Below are positions 8,159 through 16,981 of a DNA stretch of 64,000 nucleotides, piece after piece. Below the pieces are notes generated by a model. It searched no databases and was not told where the DNA came from. It saw nothing but the letters and a program-made list of their open reading frames with translations. The stretch spans positions 124,001 through 188,000 of the forward strand of contig NZ_JAHKRC010000011.1 of assembly GCF_019345465.1 (NCBI RefSeq). The letters are read 5' to 3'. The DNA comes from Pseudomonas sp. NKUCC02_KPG (GTDB lineage Bacteria > Pseudomonadota > Gammaproteobacteria > Pseudomonadales > Pseudomonadaceae). How positions within the stretch are numbered: position 1 is the stretch's first letter; every line of letters starts with the position of its first letter. The translations under genes were made by a program, and so were the position numbers.

Positions 8159-8185
8159 TGGTGGAGCCGGGGGGATTTGAACCCC
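8159..8185. other. Probable island attachment site (att) at tmRNA 3' end
   Basis: The last bases of ssrA (T arm, acceptor and CCA) abut the island. Integrases of this type recombine within or beside the 3' end of a tRNA or tmRNA gene and restore it. A direct repeat of this segment is therefore predicted at the far left end of the island, outside the window. The exact core cannot be defined from one copy. Confidence 0.5.
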
Positions 8186-8550
8186 CGTCCGCCAGTACTC
8201 CGCTGTCGGTACTACATGCTTAGCCGTATCTATTAAGTTAACCCTCAGCGACCCGAAGGGCAGGGTGCTTTGGGCGAGTTGTGTAAGTTTTAGCCGATTC
8301 GTCCACAACGTACTGCACGGCGATCCTGTTCTATATGACAATCACTTCAGGTTTACAGGCATCCCCTAGTGATTGCTGGACCCGAAGGTACCAGGAGGAT
8401 GGCTAAGGCAGCTTACGCTGCGAGAGCTTGACCCTCGTAGGTTTCGTCATTGGCAACTATAAGTAGTTGCAACAGTGGATTTACGAGTTCTGTTACCAAC
8501 TCGGCATGCACCTAGAGTTTCGCAACCGGCGTCGAATCCTAAACGGCCCC
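8159..8550 (-). ncRNA. ssrA: tmRNA (transfer-messenger RNA)
   Basis: On the minus strand the RNA begins GGGGCCGTTTAGGATTCGAC, the hallmark tmRNA 5' end, and ends in a tRNA-like T arm and acceptor stem with CCA encoded at 8161-8159. The length is 392 nt. The tag-reading frame resumes at GCC 8454-8452 and reads ANDETYEGQALAA before TAA (8415-8413), with the usual ALAA degradation signal for ClpXP. tmRNA with SmpB (encoded at 17871-18353) frees ribosomes stalled on broken mRNAs. The 3' end serves as the attachment site of the island to the left. A GCTTGCTG/CAGCAAGC dyad (8554-8575) sits immediately upstream of the mature 5' end. Confidence 0.96.
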
Positions 8551-8621
8551 GATGCTTGCTGTGTATCCAGCAAGCCTGCGGAGTCTACGCCTTTCTGGCG
8601 CAGAAGGCCAACCCAAAGGGG

Positions 8622-8903
8622 TTACTCACCACCTTTGTTGTTGTTGGAGATGTCCTGGAGCACTTGGGTAGTCAGTGAAATGCAGGCTTGAGTGCCTTCT
8701 TTCGTGCCTTTGGATTGTTCTTCCTTGGCCTGGGCTACGGTGCTGTCGATGTTGTCTTGTAAGTCGGAGCTGATTTCTCCAGAGCTGGCTACAGCATCAT
8801 TGATCTTTTGCAGGTTGATCTGGCAAAGGTCATCTGCCGCAAACACCGGGGAAGCCAACATCACAGCGGAAATAAACAGACCAGCAAGAGCGGTACGCTT
8901 CAT
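8622..8903 (-). CDS. Small secreted protein with two cysteines, unknown function
   Basis: This 93-residue protein has a clear Sec signal peptide (MKRTALAGLF...VFA, cleavage after about residue 22). The mature part is helical and contains two cysteines (C27 and one in GTQACISL), which could form a periplasmic disulfide. A good ribosome site (AAGGAG) precedes the start. Similar small periplasmic proteins occur next to ssrA in Pseudomonas as far as I recall, but I do not recognise a function. It ends 71 bp before the tmRNA 5' end, so the tmRNA promoter must lie in or overlap the end of this gene. Confidence 0.7.
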   Translation of the reverse strand: MKRTALAGLFISAVMLASPVFAADDLCQINLQKINDAVASSGEISSDLQDNIDSTVAQAKEEQSKGTKEGTQACISLTTQVLQDISNNNKGGE

Positions 8904-9070
8904 GGGGAAAACTCCTTGTGCACAGGGTAGGCCCGGTGTTTCCAGGCTCGGTTATATGCCCCAAAGATTGGGGCCTTAAGCCAATTGACTATAGCCACGC
9001 TCGGGAGTTCTGCCTGTATTTGGCGAGTTTTTTTGCGTTCGAAAACGGGCGCAGGTGTCGATTGTTTTTG

Positions 9071-9155
9071 GTGGGAGTGAGCTTGCTCGCGATGCAGATG
9101 GCGCGGTGATTCTGCCTGATCGCGCAGATGCTATCGCGAGCAAGCCCGCTCCCAC
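9071..9155. repeat. REPIN (two inverted REP elements)
   Basis: Two inverted copies of the Pseudomonas REP core lie at 9071-9093 and 9133-9155, the second containing GCGAGCAAGCCCGCTCCCAC. The left copy differs at one visible position (AGTGAGC instead of AGCGGGC). The right arm ends 4 bp from the dld stop codon. Copies of the same family occur at 17765-17853 and 54873-54960. Confidence 0.9.
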
Positions 9156-9159
9156 ATTT

Positions 9160-11967
9160 TCAGGCCTGGGCGCGGGTGACGCGGTCCACCAGATAAACCA
9201 GGCCGTGGTAATCAATCCCGCCATGCTGGCTCAGGCCAATTTCACAGGTGCGGCTGGTCGAAATCCCTTCGCTGCACTGCTGCACTGCGTCTTTCAAGGT
9301 GCGCAGCGAGTAAGCGTTCAGCTCCGGCGTGGTGAAGCCTTTGTCGCCAGCAAAGCCGCAGCAGTGAATGCCTTCCGGGATCACTACGTGGGTGCTGCAC
9401 AGGCGTGCAATGTCGATCAGTGCCTGGCCTTCGCCCAGGTGCTGGGTGCTGCAGGTGACATGCACGGCTATCGGTGCGGTTTGCGGGGTGAAACTCAACT
9501 TATCCACAAGGTGGGTGCGAATAAATCGAACGGGGTCGTACAGGTCCAGGCGGGTTTCGCCCAGATCCTGCACCAGACGCAAGGTGCACGGGCTGGTGTC
9601 GCAGTAGATCGGATCAAGCCCGCCACGGCTGGCGTGCAGCAATGCCCCGATCAGTTCTTGACGCTTGTGCTCGGCTTGTTCGTTGTAACCCTTGGACGCA
9701 AACGGCTGGCCGCAGCACAGGCTGTCCATGTTGTCGGGGAATACCACCTGGTAGCCAGCCTTTTCCAGCAGGCCGCGGGTTTTGTCCAGCAGCGACATTT
9801 GTTCGCTGTCGCCTGCTGCCGGGCCCATGACCCGCGAGACGCAGGCGGCCAGATACACGACCCGTGGCCGCTCATCATTGACTGGCGGGCTAAAGCGGAT
9901 TGCGCGCTCCGGCTGGGGCATGGCGTTGGTCCACAACGGCACGCGGCCCTTGCTGGCTTTGGTCAGTGCTGCCGAAATTTTCCCCAGGCGCGGCGCCCCC
10001 AGCATCATGCGTGCGCCATTGGCCACATGCAGGGTGAAGCGTGCGCCTTGCAACGTGGTTGCAAAATGATTGCCCAGCCAGTCGGCGGTTTTCACGCTAT
10101 GGGCTGTGCGGGCACGCAGTTTTTTCACCAGTTCGCCGGTGTTGATGCCAACCGGGCAACGTTGCGCGCACAACCCTGTCGCTGCGCAGGTATCAATGCC
10201 CTGATAGGCGTAGGCTTTTTCCAGTTCGGTGGTGTCGATGCCTGCGCGCTTTTTAGCCTGGATGTCACGCCAGATGACAATTCGCTGGCGGGGGCTGAGG
10301 GTCAGTCCCTTGGACGGACACACCGGCTCGCAGAAACCGCATTCGATGCACTTATCCACAATCTCGTCTGCGGCGGGCATCGGCTTGAGGTGTTTGAGGT
10401 GGATGTGCGGGTCTTCGCTGAGCACCACGTCCGGGTTGAGAATGCCCTGCGGGTCGAGCAATCGCTTGAGTGCCCACATCAACTGGTAAGCGTCGCTGCC
10501 CCATTCCAGCTCGACAAAGGGTGCCATGTTGCGGCCCGTACCGTGTTCGGCCTTGAGCGAGCCGCCGAACTCCACGGCTACCAGTTGCGCCACGTCATCC
10601 ATAAAGGCCTGGTAACGCGCCACTTCTTCAGGATTGTTGAAACCCTGGGTGAAGACGAAGTGCAGGTTGCCCTCAAGCGCGTGGCCGAAGAGGATCGCTT
10701 CGTCGTAGTGGTGCTTGTCGAACAGTTCGATCAGGCGGTTGACGCCGATCGCCAGTTGTTCGACCGGAAAGGTCACGTCTTCGATGATGACCGTGGTGCC
10801 GGTTTTACGCACCGCACCGACTGCCGGGAAGGTGTCCTTGCGGATGGCCCACAGCTTGGCGTTCTCGGCGGGGTCTTCGGTGAAGTCGATCTGTTTCTCG
10901 ACCGGGAAGGTCGACAGCGAGGCCATGATTTGCCCCAGTTGCTCGTGCAGCAACGTCTGAGTTGCTGCGCGAGACTCGATCAGTAGGGCGCAGGCATTGG
11001 CCGACAGCTGTTGTACGAAAGCGGGCATGCCCGGCTTGTCCTGTACCGAGCGCAAGCTGCGGCGGTCCAGCAGTTCTACGGCGGAGACGGGCTGGCTCTT
11101 GAGCACGGTGACAGCGTTGCAGCAGGTTTCAACGTCCGGGAACACGATCAGCGCCGAAGCCTTGCTCGGGTGGTCGATCACGGTGTCGTAGGTCACTGCG
11201 CTGATAAAGCCCAGGGTGCCTTCGCTGCCCACCAGCAGGTGGCTGAGGATGTCCAGCGGGTCATCGAAATCTACCAGGGCGTTAAGCGACAGTCCTGTGG
11301 TGTTTTTCAGACGGTATTTATGCCGGATTTTGGCAGCCAGTTCAGTGTTGGCGCGGGTCTCGCGAGCTAAAGTCCCAAGTTGTTCGAGCAGGGGGGCGTG
11401 GCTTTGGCGAAAGGCGGCGATGTTGGTCGCATCTTCGGTGTCGACCCGGGTGCCGTCGGCCAATACCACGCGCAGGCCAGCCAGTGTGTGGTAGGTGTTT
11501 TGCGCGGTGCCGCAGCACATGCCGCTGGCGTTATTGGCGACGATGCCGCCAATTTTGCAGGCGTTGATCGAGGCCGGGTCGGGGCCGATCTTGCGTCCGA
11601 ACGGGGCCAGCCAGGCGTTGGCCTGCGCGCCGATGACGCCGGGTTGCAGGCGGATTTGCATGCCCTGGTCGCGAATTTCCCTGGCGTTCCAGTTATCCCC
11701 CAGCACGATCAGCACCGAGTCGCTGATGGCCTGGCCTGACAAGCTGGTGCCCGCGGCGCGGAAGGTCACCGACACTTGATCGCGCCGGGCAAGATTCAGC
11801 AGTTCGACGACTTCGTCTTCGGACTCAACCCGAATCACCAGCTTGGGAATCAGCCGATAAAAGCTCGCGTCAGTGCCGAAAGCCAGGGTGGAGAGTGGAT
11901 CGTTGAAGCGGCGGTCTTGCGGTATCAGCCGTTCGGCATCACGCACAAATGCGGCGGGCAGACTCAT
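9160..11967 (-). CDS. dld: D-lactate dehydrogenase, FAD and Fe-S (Dld-II type)
   Basis: This membrane-associated flavoenzyme oxidises D-lactate to pyruvate and feeds electrons to the respiratory chain. The 935 residues fuse an FAD-binding 4/PCMH domain (about 40-250, with the glycine-rich FRAAGTSLSGQA), an FAD-oxidase C domain (to about 520), two ferredoxin-like clusters (CIECGFCEPVCP near 542 and CAATGLCAQRCPVG near 596) and a C-terminal CCG heterodisulfide-reductase-like region (CCGQPF near 752, CCGFAG near 872). It is the last gene of lldPEFG-dld and overlaps lldG by 4 bp (ATGA). Glycolate oxidase-like enzymes share this layout, but the operon and LldR control support D-lactate. A REPIN follows the stop codon directly. 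Confidence 0.88.
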   Translation of the reverse strand: MSLPAAFVRDAERLIPQDRRFNDPLSTLAFGTDASFYRLIPKLVIRVESEDEVVELLNLARRDQVSVTFRAAGTSLSGQAISDSVLIVLGDNWNAREIRDQGMQIRLQPGVIGAQANAWLAPFGRKIGPDPASINACKIGGIVANNASGMCCGTAQNTYHTLAGLRVVLADGTRVDTEDATNIAAFRQSHAPLLEQLGTLARETRANTELAAKIRHKYRLKNTTGLSLNALVDFDDPLDILSHLLVGSEGTLGFISAVTYDTVIDHPSKASALIVFPDVETCCNAVTVLKSQPVSAVELLDRRSLRSVQDKPGMPAFVQQLSANACALLIESRAATQTLLHEQLGQIMASLSTFPVEKQIDFTEDPAENAKLWAIRKDTFPAVGAVRKTGTTVIIEDVTFPVEQLAIGVNRLIELFDKHHYDEAILFGHALEGNLHFVFTQGFNNPEEVARYQAFMDDVAQLVAVEFGGSLKAEHGTGRNMAPFVELEWGSDAYQLMWALKRLLDPQGILNPDVVLSEDPHIHLKHLKPMPAADEIVDKCIECGFCEPVCPSKGLTLSPRQRIVIWRDIQAKKRAGIDTTELEKAYAYQGIDTCAATGLCAQRCPVGINTGELVKKLRARTAHSVKTADWLGNHFATTLQGARFTLHVANGARMMLGAPRLGKISAALTKASKGRVPLWTNAMPQPERAIRFSPPVNDERPRVVYLAACVSRVMGPAAGDSEQMSLLDKTRGLLEKAGYQVVFPDNMDSLCCGQPFASKGYNEQAEHKRQELIGALLHASRGGLDPIYCDTSPCTLRLVQDLGETRLDLYDPVRFIRTHLVDKLSFTPQTAPIAVHVTCSTQHLGEGQALIDIARLCSTHVVIPEGIHCCGFAGDKGFTTPELNAYSLRTLKDAVQQCSEGISTSRTCEIGLSQHGGIDYHGLVYLVDRVTRAQA

Positions 11968-12635
11968 GCATCCTCCAGAATCAACACGATCAGGTCTTTC
12001 GGACCGTGGGCGCCGTAGGCGAGGATTTGTTCGATATCCGCGGTTTTCGACGGACCGGACACCAGCAATGCATTGGTCGGCATGCCCGCTGACCAGTTCA
12101 TCTCGCGCTGCACCTGATAGAAGTTGTCACGGATTTCACTGGCCTTGAGCAATGCAAAGTGCACCGGTGGTACAAGGCTCATCAGCCGGGGTTCTTCACG
12201 GGTAGGCCACATGATCAGGCTGCCGGTGGCGGCAATCGCCCCCAGGGTGGTGGTGAAACTGGCCGGGGTGTCGTTGAACAGTTCGGCCTTCCACTCTTCC
12301 ACCGGGCGATCGTAGGCCTTGAGCGTTGGCAACGCAGGGTTTTGTGCCCAGTGCGCGGTTACTTTCTGCCCGTGGGCTGTAGTCGGCGCAATCAGCAAGC
12401 TGGGCAATTGACGGTCGGTGACCAATTGCGCCAGCAGCGCTGGCCAGTCTTGCTCAGTGCTGAGGTGGATTTCGGTGTGTACGGCTTCCATCAATTTGCG
12501 CAGCTGTGGGATGCGTTGCTCCGGGGTATAGGTCCAGGGCTCTGTCACCAGCACTTCGTCGAAGTTGTCAGGCACCGGTGTGGTGCCAGTCAGACTTTTG
12601 CGCAGTTTGTTGAGGATATTCTGTTTAGCGCTCAT
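11964..12635 (-). CDS. lldG: L-lactate dehydrogenase complex subunit LldG (LutC)
   Basis: LldG is a 223-residue LutC/YkgG family protein and, with LldE and LldF, forms the flavin-independent L-lactate oxidising complex. The start is ATG 12635 (MSAKQNILNKLRKSL); the frame is open further upstream, but that part overlaps lldF and lacks family similarity. Start and stop overlap as TGATG with lldF, and the end overlaps dld by 4 bp, so translation is tightly coupled. Typical family segments near the C-terminus (GSLIMWPTREEPRLMSLVPPVHFALL and VSGPSKTADIEQILAYGAHGP) are intact. Confidence 0.9.
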   Translation of the reverse strand: MSAKQNILNKLRKSLTGTTPVPDNFDEVLVTEPWTYTPEQRIPQLRKLMEAVHTEIHLSTEQDWPALLAQLVTDRQLPSLLIAPTTAHGQKVTAHWAQNPALPTLKAYDRPVEEWKAELFNDTPASFTTTLGAIAATGSLIMWPTREEPRLMSLVPPVHFALLKASEIRDNFYQVQREMNWSAGMPTNALLVSGPSKTADIEQILAYGAHGPKDLIVLILEDA

Positions 12636-14092
12636 CACTGGTCTCCCGACTTTTTCGCCAAATGTTCGCGGGCCATGTCGTGCAGTGAACGGGCAGCGGG
12701 TTTGGGGGCGCTGTGGTTTTGCGTCCACGGGCCGACATTGCTCGGCGTAAGCCCGCGCAGGCGGGTGGCGGCCTTGAGGAATACGCGGTACAGGGCGGGT
12801 GAGCTGTTGAGCTTGGCCCACATGTTCCAGATCAGACGTTCCTTGCGTGAATACTTGCTGCCCTGGCCGCGCATGATGCGGGGAGAGGTATCGGGCGCTT
12901 TGACGTTCTCTTCGCGCAGGCGTCGCAGCAATGCCGGGATCGGAATTTTTACCGGACACACTTCGCCACAGGCACCGCACAGCGACGATGCGCTCGGGTG
13001 GTCTGGAACTTTGGCCAGGCCAACCATATGCGGGGTGATGATTGCGCCTATAGGACCCGGGTAGACCTCACCGTAGGCATGGCCACCAATGCGGGTGTAA
13101 ACCGGGCAGTGGTTCATGCAGGCACCGCAGCGAATGCAGTTCAGGGTCTGGCGCAGTTCACTGTCGGCAAACGCCTGGCTGCGGCCGTTGTCGAGCAGTA
13201 CCAGGTGCACTTCTTCAGGGCCGTCCAGCTCGCCGGGTTTGCGCGGGCCGGAGATCATGTTGACGTAGGTGGTGATCGGCTGGCCCAGTGCAGAACGGGT
13301 CAGCAGCGACACCAGTGGTACAACGTCGCGCAGGTTTTCGACGACTTTCTCGATACCGGTGACTGCAATGTGCACGGGTGGCACGGTGGTCGACATTCGG
13401 CCGTTGCCTTCGTTTTCCACCAGCAGCAAGGTGCCGGTTTCGGCGACGGCGAAGTTGACCCCCGACACGCCGATATCAGCTTCGAAGAATTTTTGCCGCA
13501 GTACCCTTCGACCGATCTGGATCAGTTGGTCGACGTCTTTGGTGTATTCCACGCCAAGCTTTTCGTGAAACAGGTCGGCCACTTGCCCTGCGTTTTTGTG
13601 GATCGCGGGCATGATGATGTGGGACGGTTTTTCGTTGTCCAGTTGAACGATGTACTCACCCATGTCGGACTCAAGGCATTCAATCCCCTGGGCGCCGAGC
13701 ACGTGGTTCATTTCCATCTCTTCGCTGACCATCGACTTGCCTTTGATCACCTGTTTGGCGTCGCGGCGGCGAGCGATGGACATGACGATTTCGTTAGCCT
13801 GCTCGACGGTTTCGGCCCAATGCACCTGCACCCCGTTTCGGGTCAGGTTGGCTTCCAGTCGTTCCAGCAGGTCGGGCAGTTTGGAGAGGGCACGGGCGCG
13901 GATGGCGTTGCCCAGTGCGCGCAAGTGTTCGCGCTCGTGGGCGTCGCTGAAGGCCACGGCGCGTTTTGTCATCAGGGAATCCATTGCACTGCGAAAGTTG
14001 TTTCGCAGTTGCTTGTCACCCAGGGCTTCGTGAGCGCGCTCGCGGAAGTCTTCTTCAACCGCGACGGTGGGAATCAGGGTGCTGGCGTTCAT
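12635..14092 (-). CDS. lldF: L-lactate dehydrogenase complex iron-sulfur subunit LldF (LutB)
   Basis: LldF is a 485-residue LutB family protein. The N-terminal LUD domain contains the segment GVNFAVAETGTLLLVENEGN. Two 4Fe-4S motifs follow, CIRCGACMNHCPVY near residue 324 and CGACGEVCPVKIP near 374, which pass electrons within the L-lactate oxidising complex. The gene overlaps lldE by 4 bp (ATGA) and lldG by one base, so lldE, lldF and lldG act as one translational unit. Confidence 0.92.
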   Translation of the reverse strand: MNASTLIPTVAVEEDFRERAHEALGDKQLRNNFRSAMDSLMTKRAVAFSDAHEREHLRALGNAIRARALSKLPDLLERLEANLTRNGVQVHWAETVEQANEIVMSIARRRDAKQVIKGKSMVSEEMEMNHVLGAQGIECLESDMGEYIVQLDNEKPSHIIMPAIHKNAGQVADLFHEKLGVEYTKDVDQLIQIGRRVLRQKFFEADIGVSGVNFAVAETGTLLLVENEGNGRMSTTVPPVHIAVTGIEKVVENLRDVVPLVSLLTRSALGQPITTYVNMISGPRKPGELDGPEEVHLVLLDNGRSQAFADSELRQTLNCIRCGACMNHCPVYTRIGGHAYGEVYPGPIGAIITPHMVGLAKVPDHPSASSLCGACGEVCPVKIPIPALLRRLREENVKAPDTSPRIMRGQGSKYSRKERLIWNMWAKLNSSPALYRVFLKAATRLRGLTPSNVGPWTQNHSAPKPAARSLHDMAREHLAKKSGDQ

Positions 14093-14913
14093 TGCTCACC
14101 TCCAGTGCGCTGCCACAGAAAACTGGCCAGATGCTGGCCGCGCAGGGCTTGTTTCTGTTTTTCCAGCGAGCCGTTGATGTTCATCAGGCAGCCGCAGTCG
14201 GCGGTGAGCACTTGATGCGCGCCGGTTTCAATCAGGGAGCGGGTCTTGTCGGCGACCATTGCGCCGGAAATATCCGGCATGCGTACGCTGAATGTCCCAC
14301 CAAAACCGCAGCATTCACTTTCGTGGCTGTGGTCGATGCGTTCCACATTGCTCAGTTGCGCGAGCATTTCGCGGCCGTGCAGGTGGGTGTTCATTTCGCG
14401 GCGTGCGGAGCATGAGGTGTGCAGCGCGACCTTGATCGGGGCGCCGTGGTCCTGGAATTTGACCTTGCACACAAACAGCAAAAATTCAGTGAGCTCAAAG
14501 GTGCGATCAGCCAGTGCGTGAACCTTTTTCAAGGTTTCGGGCTCGTCTTTGAACAGGTCTTCGTAGTGCTCGCGCAGCATGCCGGCGCAGGAGCCGGACG
14601 GCACGACCACCGGGTAATCTTCAGCAAACAGGGCCAGCTGTGAACGTGCCACCTCCCGTGCCTGGTCGGTGTAGCCCGAGGTGTAGGCCGGTTGTCCGCA
14701 GCAGCTTTGACCTTGCGGGTAATCGACTTCGATACCTTCGCGCTCGATCAGATGGATGGCGTCCATCCCGGCTTCGGGGAAGAACAGATCGACTACGCAG
14801 GTGCCGAACAGATAGACCTTGCGCGGTTTATGCGCAGGGTATTGGCGAGGAGTTGGCAGGGGTGGGGCGACGCGGGTCGCATTCGGCACGGCATTGTAGA
14901 AAAGCTCGCTCAT
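14089..14913 (-). CDS. lldE: L-lactate dehydrogenase complex subunit LldE (LutA)
   Basis: LldE has 274 residues and two CCG domains: SCCGQPAYTSGY near residue 70 and ECCGFGGTFSV near 199. This cysteine-rich LutA-type protein resembles the heterodisulfide-reductase and glycolate-oxidase subunits and supplies redox centres to the L-lactate dehydrogenase complex. It lies 113 bp downstream of lldP, with a strong hairpin in between. No flavin-dependent lldD is visible, so L-lactate oxidation here depends on LldEFG. Confidence 0.92.
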   Translation of the reverse strand: MSELFYNAVPNATRVAPPLPTPRQYPAHKPRKVYLFGTCVVDLFFPEAGMDAIHLIEREGIEVDYPQGQSCCGQPAYTSGYTDQAREVARSQLALFAEDYPVVVPSGSCAGMLREHYEDLFKDEPETLKKVHALADRTFELTEFLLFVCKVKFQDHGAPIKVALHTSCSARREMNTHLHGREMLAQLSNVERIDHSHESECCGFGGTFSVRMPDISGAMVADKTRSLIETGAHQVLTADCGCLMNINGSLEKQKQALRGQHLASFLWQRTGGEQ

Positions 14914-14976
14914 CAGGCGTCTCCGGGTGGTCCCGGTTATGTGTCCACCGAGGTGGACCGGGTAGTGAATTACTGA

Positions 14977-14997
14977 CGCCGGGGCTGTGCCCCGGCG
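14977..14997. terminator. Hairpin between lldP and lldE
   Basis: A perfect 8-bp G+C stem (CGCCGGGG at 14977-14984, CCCCGGCG at 14990-14997, loop CTGTG) lies between the co-directional lldP and lldE genes. There is no T-run. It could stabilise the lldP message or cause partial termination so that the permease and enzymes differ in level. Confidence 0.55.
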
Positions 14998-15026
14998 CCA
15001 TTAATGTGCAGTAACCATAGCGTGTA

Positions 15027-16721
15027 TTAGTGCACCAGCATGCCGGTGAGCCAGTACGCCTGGGCCAGCGTGATCAGGCCAACTATGGTGGCGAAGAACA
15101 GGCTGTGCTTGAGGGTGAAGCGGAACAGGTCAGACTCTTTACCCACCAGACCGGTCGCGGCACATGCCACTGCGATCGATTGCGGGGAAATCATTTTGCC
15201 GGTCACACCACCGCTGGTATTGGCGGCAACCATCAGGGTGTCGCTGACGCCGATCTGGTGCGCGGTAGTGGCTTGCAGCGAGCTGAACAGGGCGTTGGAC
15301 GAGGTGTCGGAACCGGTCAGGAACACGCCCAGCCAGCCAAGGAATGGCGAGAAGAACGGGAATGCCGCGCCCGTACCTGCCAGCACCAGGGCCATAGTGG
15401 AAGACATGCCCGAGTAGTTGGTAACGAAGGCAAAGGCTAGCACCATACCGATGGACAGGATCGGCCAGCGGAGTTCGTAGAGGGTCTCTTTTAAAGTGGT
15501 AAGACCAGTCTTGATGTCGATTTTCAGGATCAGCATCGAGATCAGCGCGGAGAAGAAGATCGCGGTGCCAGTGGCTGAAATCGGGTCAAGTTTGAATACG
15601 GCTGCAATGGCTGTCGGTGCGTTGACGATCGGTGCCGTCTTGATCACCAGTTGATCAAGGTGCGGGATCGCGAAGTTGAATACCCAGCCGTACATCGAAC
15701 CACCGGCGGAGAACATGGCCTTGAACGGTTTGAGGGTCCAGATGGTGACCAGCACGGTCAGGATCAGGAACGGCGACCACGCCTTGAGGATCTGTATCAG
15801 GCTGTAAGGCGAAGCCATCAGGTTGGTCGGCTTGCCGAAACCACCTGCACTGGCGGTGACGGTTACGTCCGACGAAACGCCAGCGATCTGAGCGCCAGCG
15901 GTGCGTTTTGGTTGCCACACTTTGAGGAACAGCGTCAGGCTGACCAGGCTGGCGAGGGCCGAGGTGATGTCCGGCAGTTCCGGGCCAATGTAGTTCGAGG
16001 TGTAGTACTGGGTGATGGCGAAGCTCAAGCCGGCCACCAGGGCTGCGGGCCAGGTTTCACGCACGCCGCGCAGGCCATCCATCATGAAGACCAGCCAGAA
16101 CGGTACGAACAGCGACAGCAATGGCAACTGACGGCCAGCCATGGCGCCGATCTTGAAGGCGTCGATGCCGGTCACCTGACCTGCAACGATGATCGGGATG
16201 CCCAGAGCGCCAAAGGCCACCGGCGCGGTGTTGGCGATCAGGCACAGGCCTGCTGCGTACAGAGGGTTGAAACCCAGGCCTACGAGCAGTGCGGCAGTAA
16301 TCGCTACCGGGGCACCGAAACCGGCTGCACCTTCAAGGAATGCACCGAAGCAGAAGCCGATCAGCAGCACTTGCAGGCGCTGATCGTCAGTGATCGACAG
16401 TACGGAACTGCGGATGATTTCAAACTGGCCGCTCTTGACGGTCAATTTGTAGAGGAACACCGCGGCAACGATGATCCAGGCAATCGGCCAAAGGCCATAG
16501 GCAAATCCATAGCCCGCTGCTGCGAAGGCCATGTCGACAGGCATCTGGAAGGCAAAGATGGCCACCAGAATCGACAGGCCCAGGGTAATGCTGCCTGCGA
16601 CGTGACCTTTGAGGCGGAACACGGCCAGGGCCAGGAAGAAGAATACGATCGGGATAACGGCCGCGAGAGCGGACAGGCCGAGGCTGCCGAGCGGACTGTA
16701 GAGCTGTTGCCAGGTTTGCAT
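15027..16721 (-). CDS. lldP: L-lactate permease
   Basis: LldP is a 564-residue inner-membrane lactate (and probably glycolate) transporter of the LctP family (TC 2.A.14), with 12 or more hydrophobic segments spread through the whole length. Family segments such as FGAFLEGAAGFGAPVAI, FLTGSDTSSNALF and ANTSGGVTGKMISPQSIAVA are intact. It is the first gene of the lactate operon. The start ATG has AGGGG 9 bases upstream. A CA-rich Hfq/Crc-type motif lies just before that ribosome site and a perfect LldR-type operator lies further upstream, so both lactate induction and carbon catabolite control are expected. Confidence 0.95.
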   Translation of the reverse strand: MQTWQQLYSPLGSLGLSALAAVIPIVFFFLALAVFRLKGHVAGSITLGLSILVAIFAFQMPVDMAFAAAGYGFAYGLWPIAWIIVAAVFLYKLTVKSGQFEIIRSSVLSITDDQRLQVLLIGFCFGAFLEGAAGFGAPVAITAALLVGLGFNPLYAAGLCLIANTAPVAFGALGIPIIVAGQVTGIDAFKIGAMAGRQLPLLSLFVPFWLVFMMDGLRGVRETWPAALVAGLSFAITQYYTSNYIGPELPDITSALASLVSLTLFLKVWQPKRTAGAQIAGVSSDVTVTASAGGFGKPTNLMASPYSLIQILKAWSPFLILTVLVTIWTLKPFKAMFSAGGSMYGWVFNFAIPHLDQLVIKTAPIVNAPTAIAAVFKLDPISATGTAIFFSALISMLILKIDIKTGLTTLKETLYELRWPILSIGMVLAFAFVTNYSGMSSTMALVLAGTGAAFPFFSPFLGWLGVFLTGSDTSSNALFSSLQATTAHQIGVSDTLMVAANTSGGVTGKMISPQSIAVACAATGLVGKESDLFRFTLKHSLFFATIVGLITLAQAYWLTGMLVH

Positions 16722-16737
16722 ATGGGGTGGCCCCTAA

Positions 16738-16745
16738 TTGTTATT
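16738..16745 (-). promoter_or_regulatory. Candidate Crc/Hfq CA motif before lldP ribosome site
   Basis: The lldP leader reads AATAACAA just before TTAGGGG, matching the AAnAAnAA pattern bound by Hfq with Crc. Such motifs overlapping or next to the ribosome site allow translational repression when better carbon sources are present. A single motif is short, so chance occurrence cannot be excluded. Confidence 0.5.
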
Positions 16746-16772
16746 GGTTGATGCTACGATTGCATTTGGTAT

Positions 16773-16787
16773 ATTGGTATTACCAAT
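16773..16787. promoter_or_regulatory. LldR-type operator (perfect 15-bp palindrome)
   Basis: ATTGGTA-T-TACCAAT is a perfect palindrome with a central T, containing the GT-N3-AC core of FadR-subfamily GntR operators. It lies in the 260-bp divergent region between lldP (start 16721) and lldR (start 16982), closer to lldP. Binding by LldR in the absence of lactate would repress the operon. No second perfect copy is seen in the region. Confidence 0.8.
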
Positions 16788-16981
16788 TTACAGTCGCTGT
16801 TGGCTAGGTTAAAAGCCTTATGTGGCATGTGTCAATTTGCCGCCTCACAATCTTTAGTCGAGGTGCTCGTCGTCGGGGCATCTGCCCGGGGTTTCAGGCG
16901 GTGTTCTGGTGGGTGTGTGAGTGGCGCTAATCAGCGAGAATAGCGGCCCCCGGCGCGTGGTCGGGAGGGTGGAGAGCAGTT

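Noticed and set aside
9055..10986. Long open frame on the plus strand opposite dld
   Set aside because: It is antisense to a gene with intact FAD and Fe-S motifs, has no recognisable domain, and long antisense frames are expected from codon bias.
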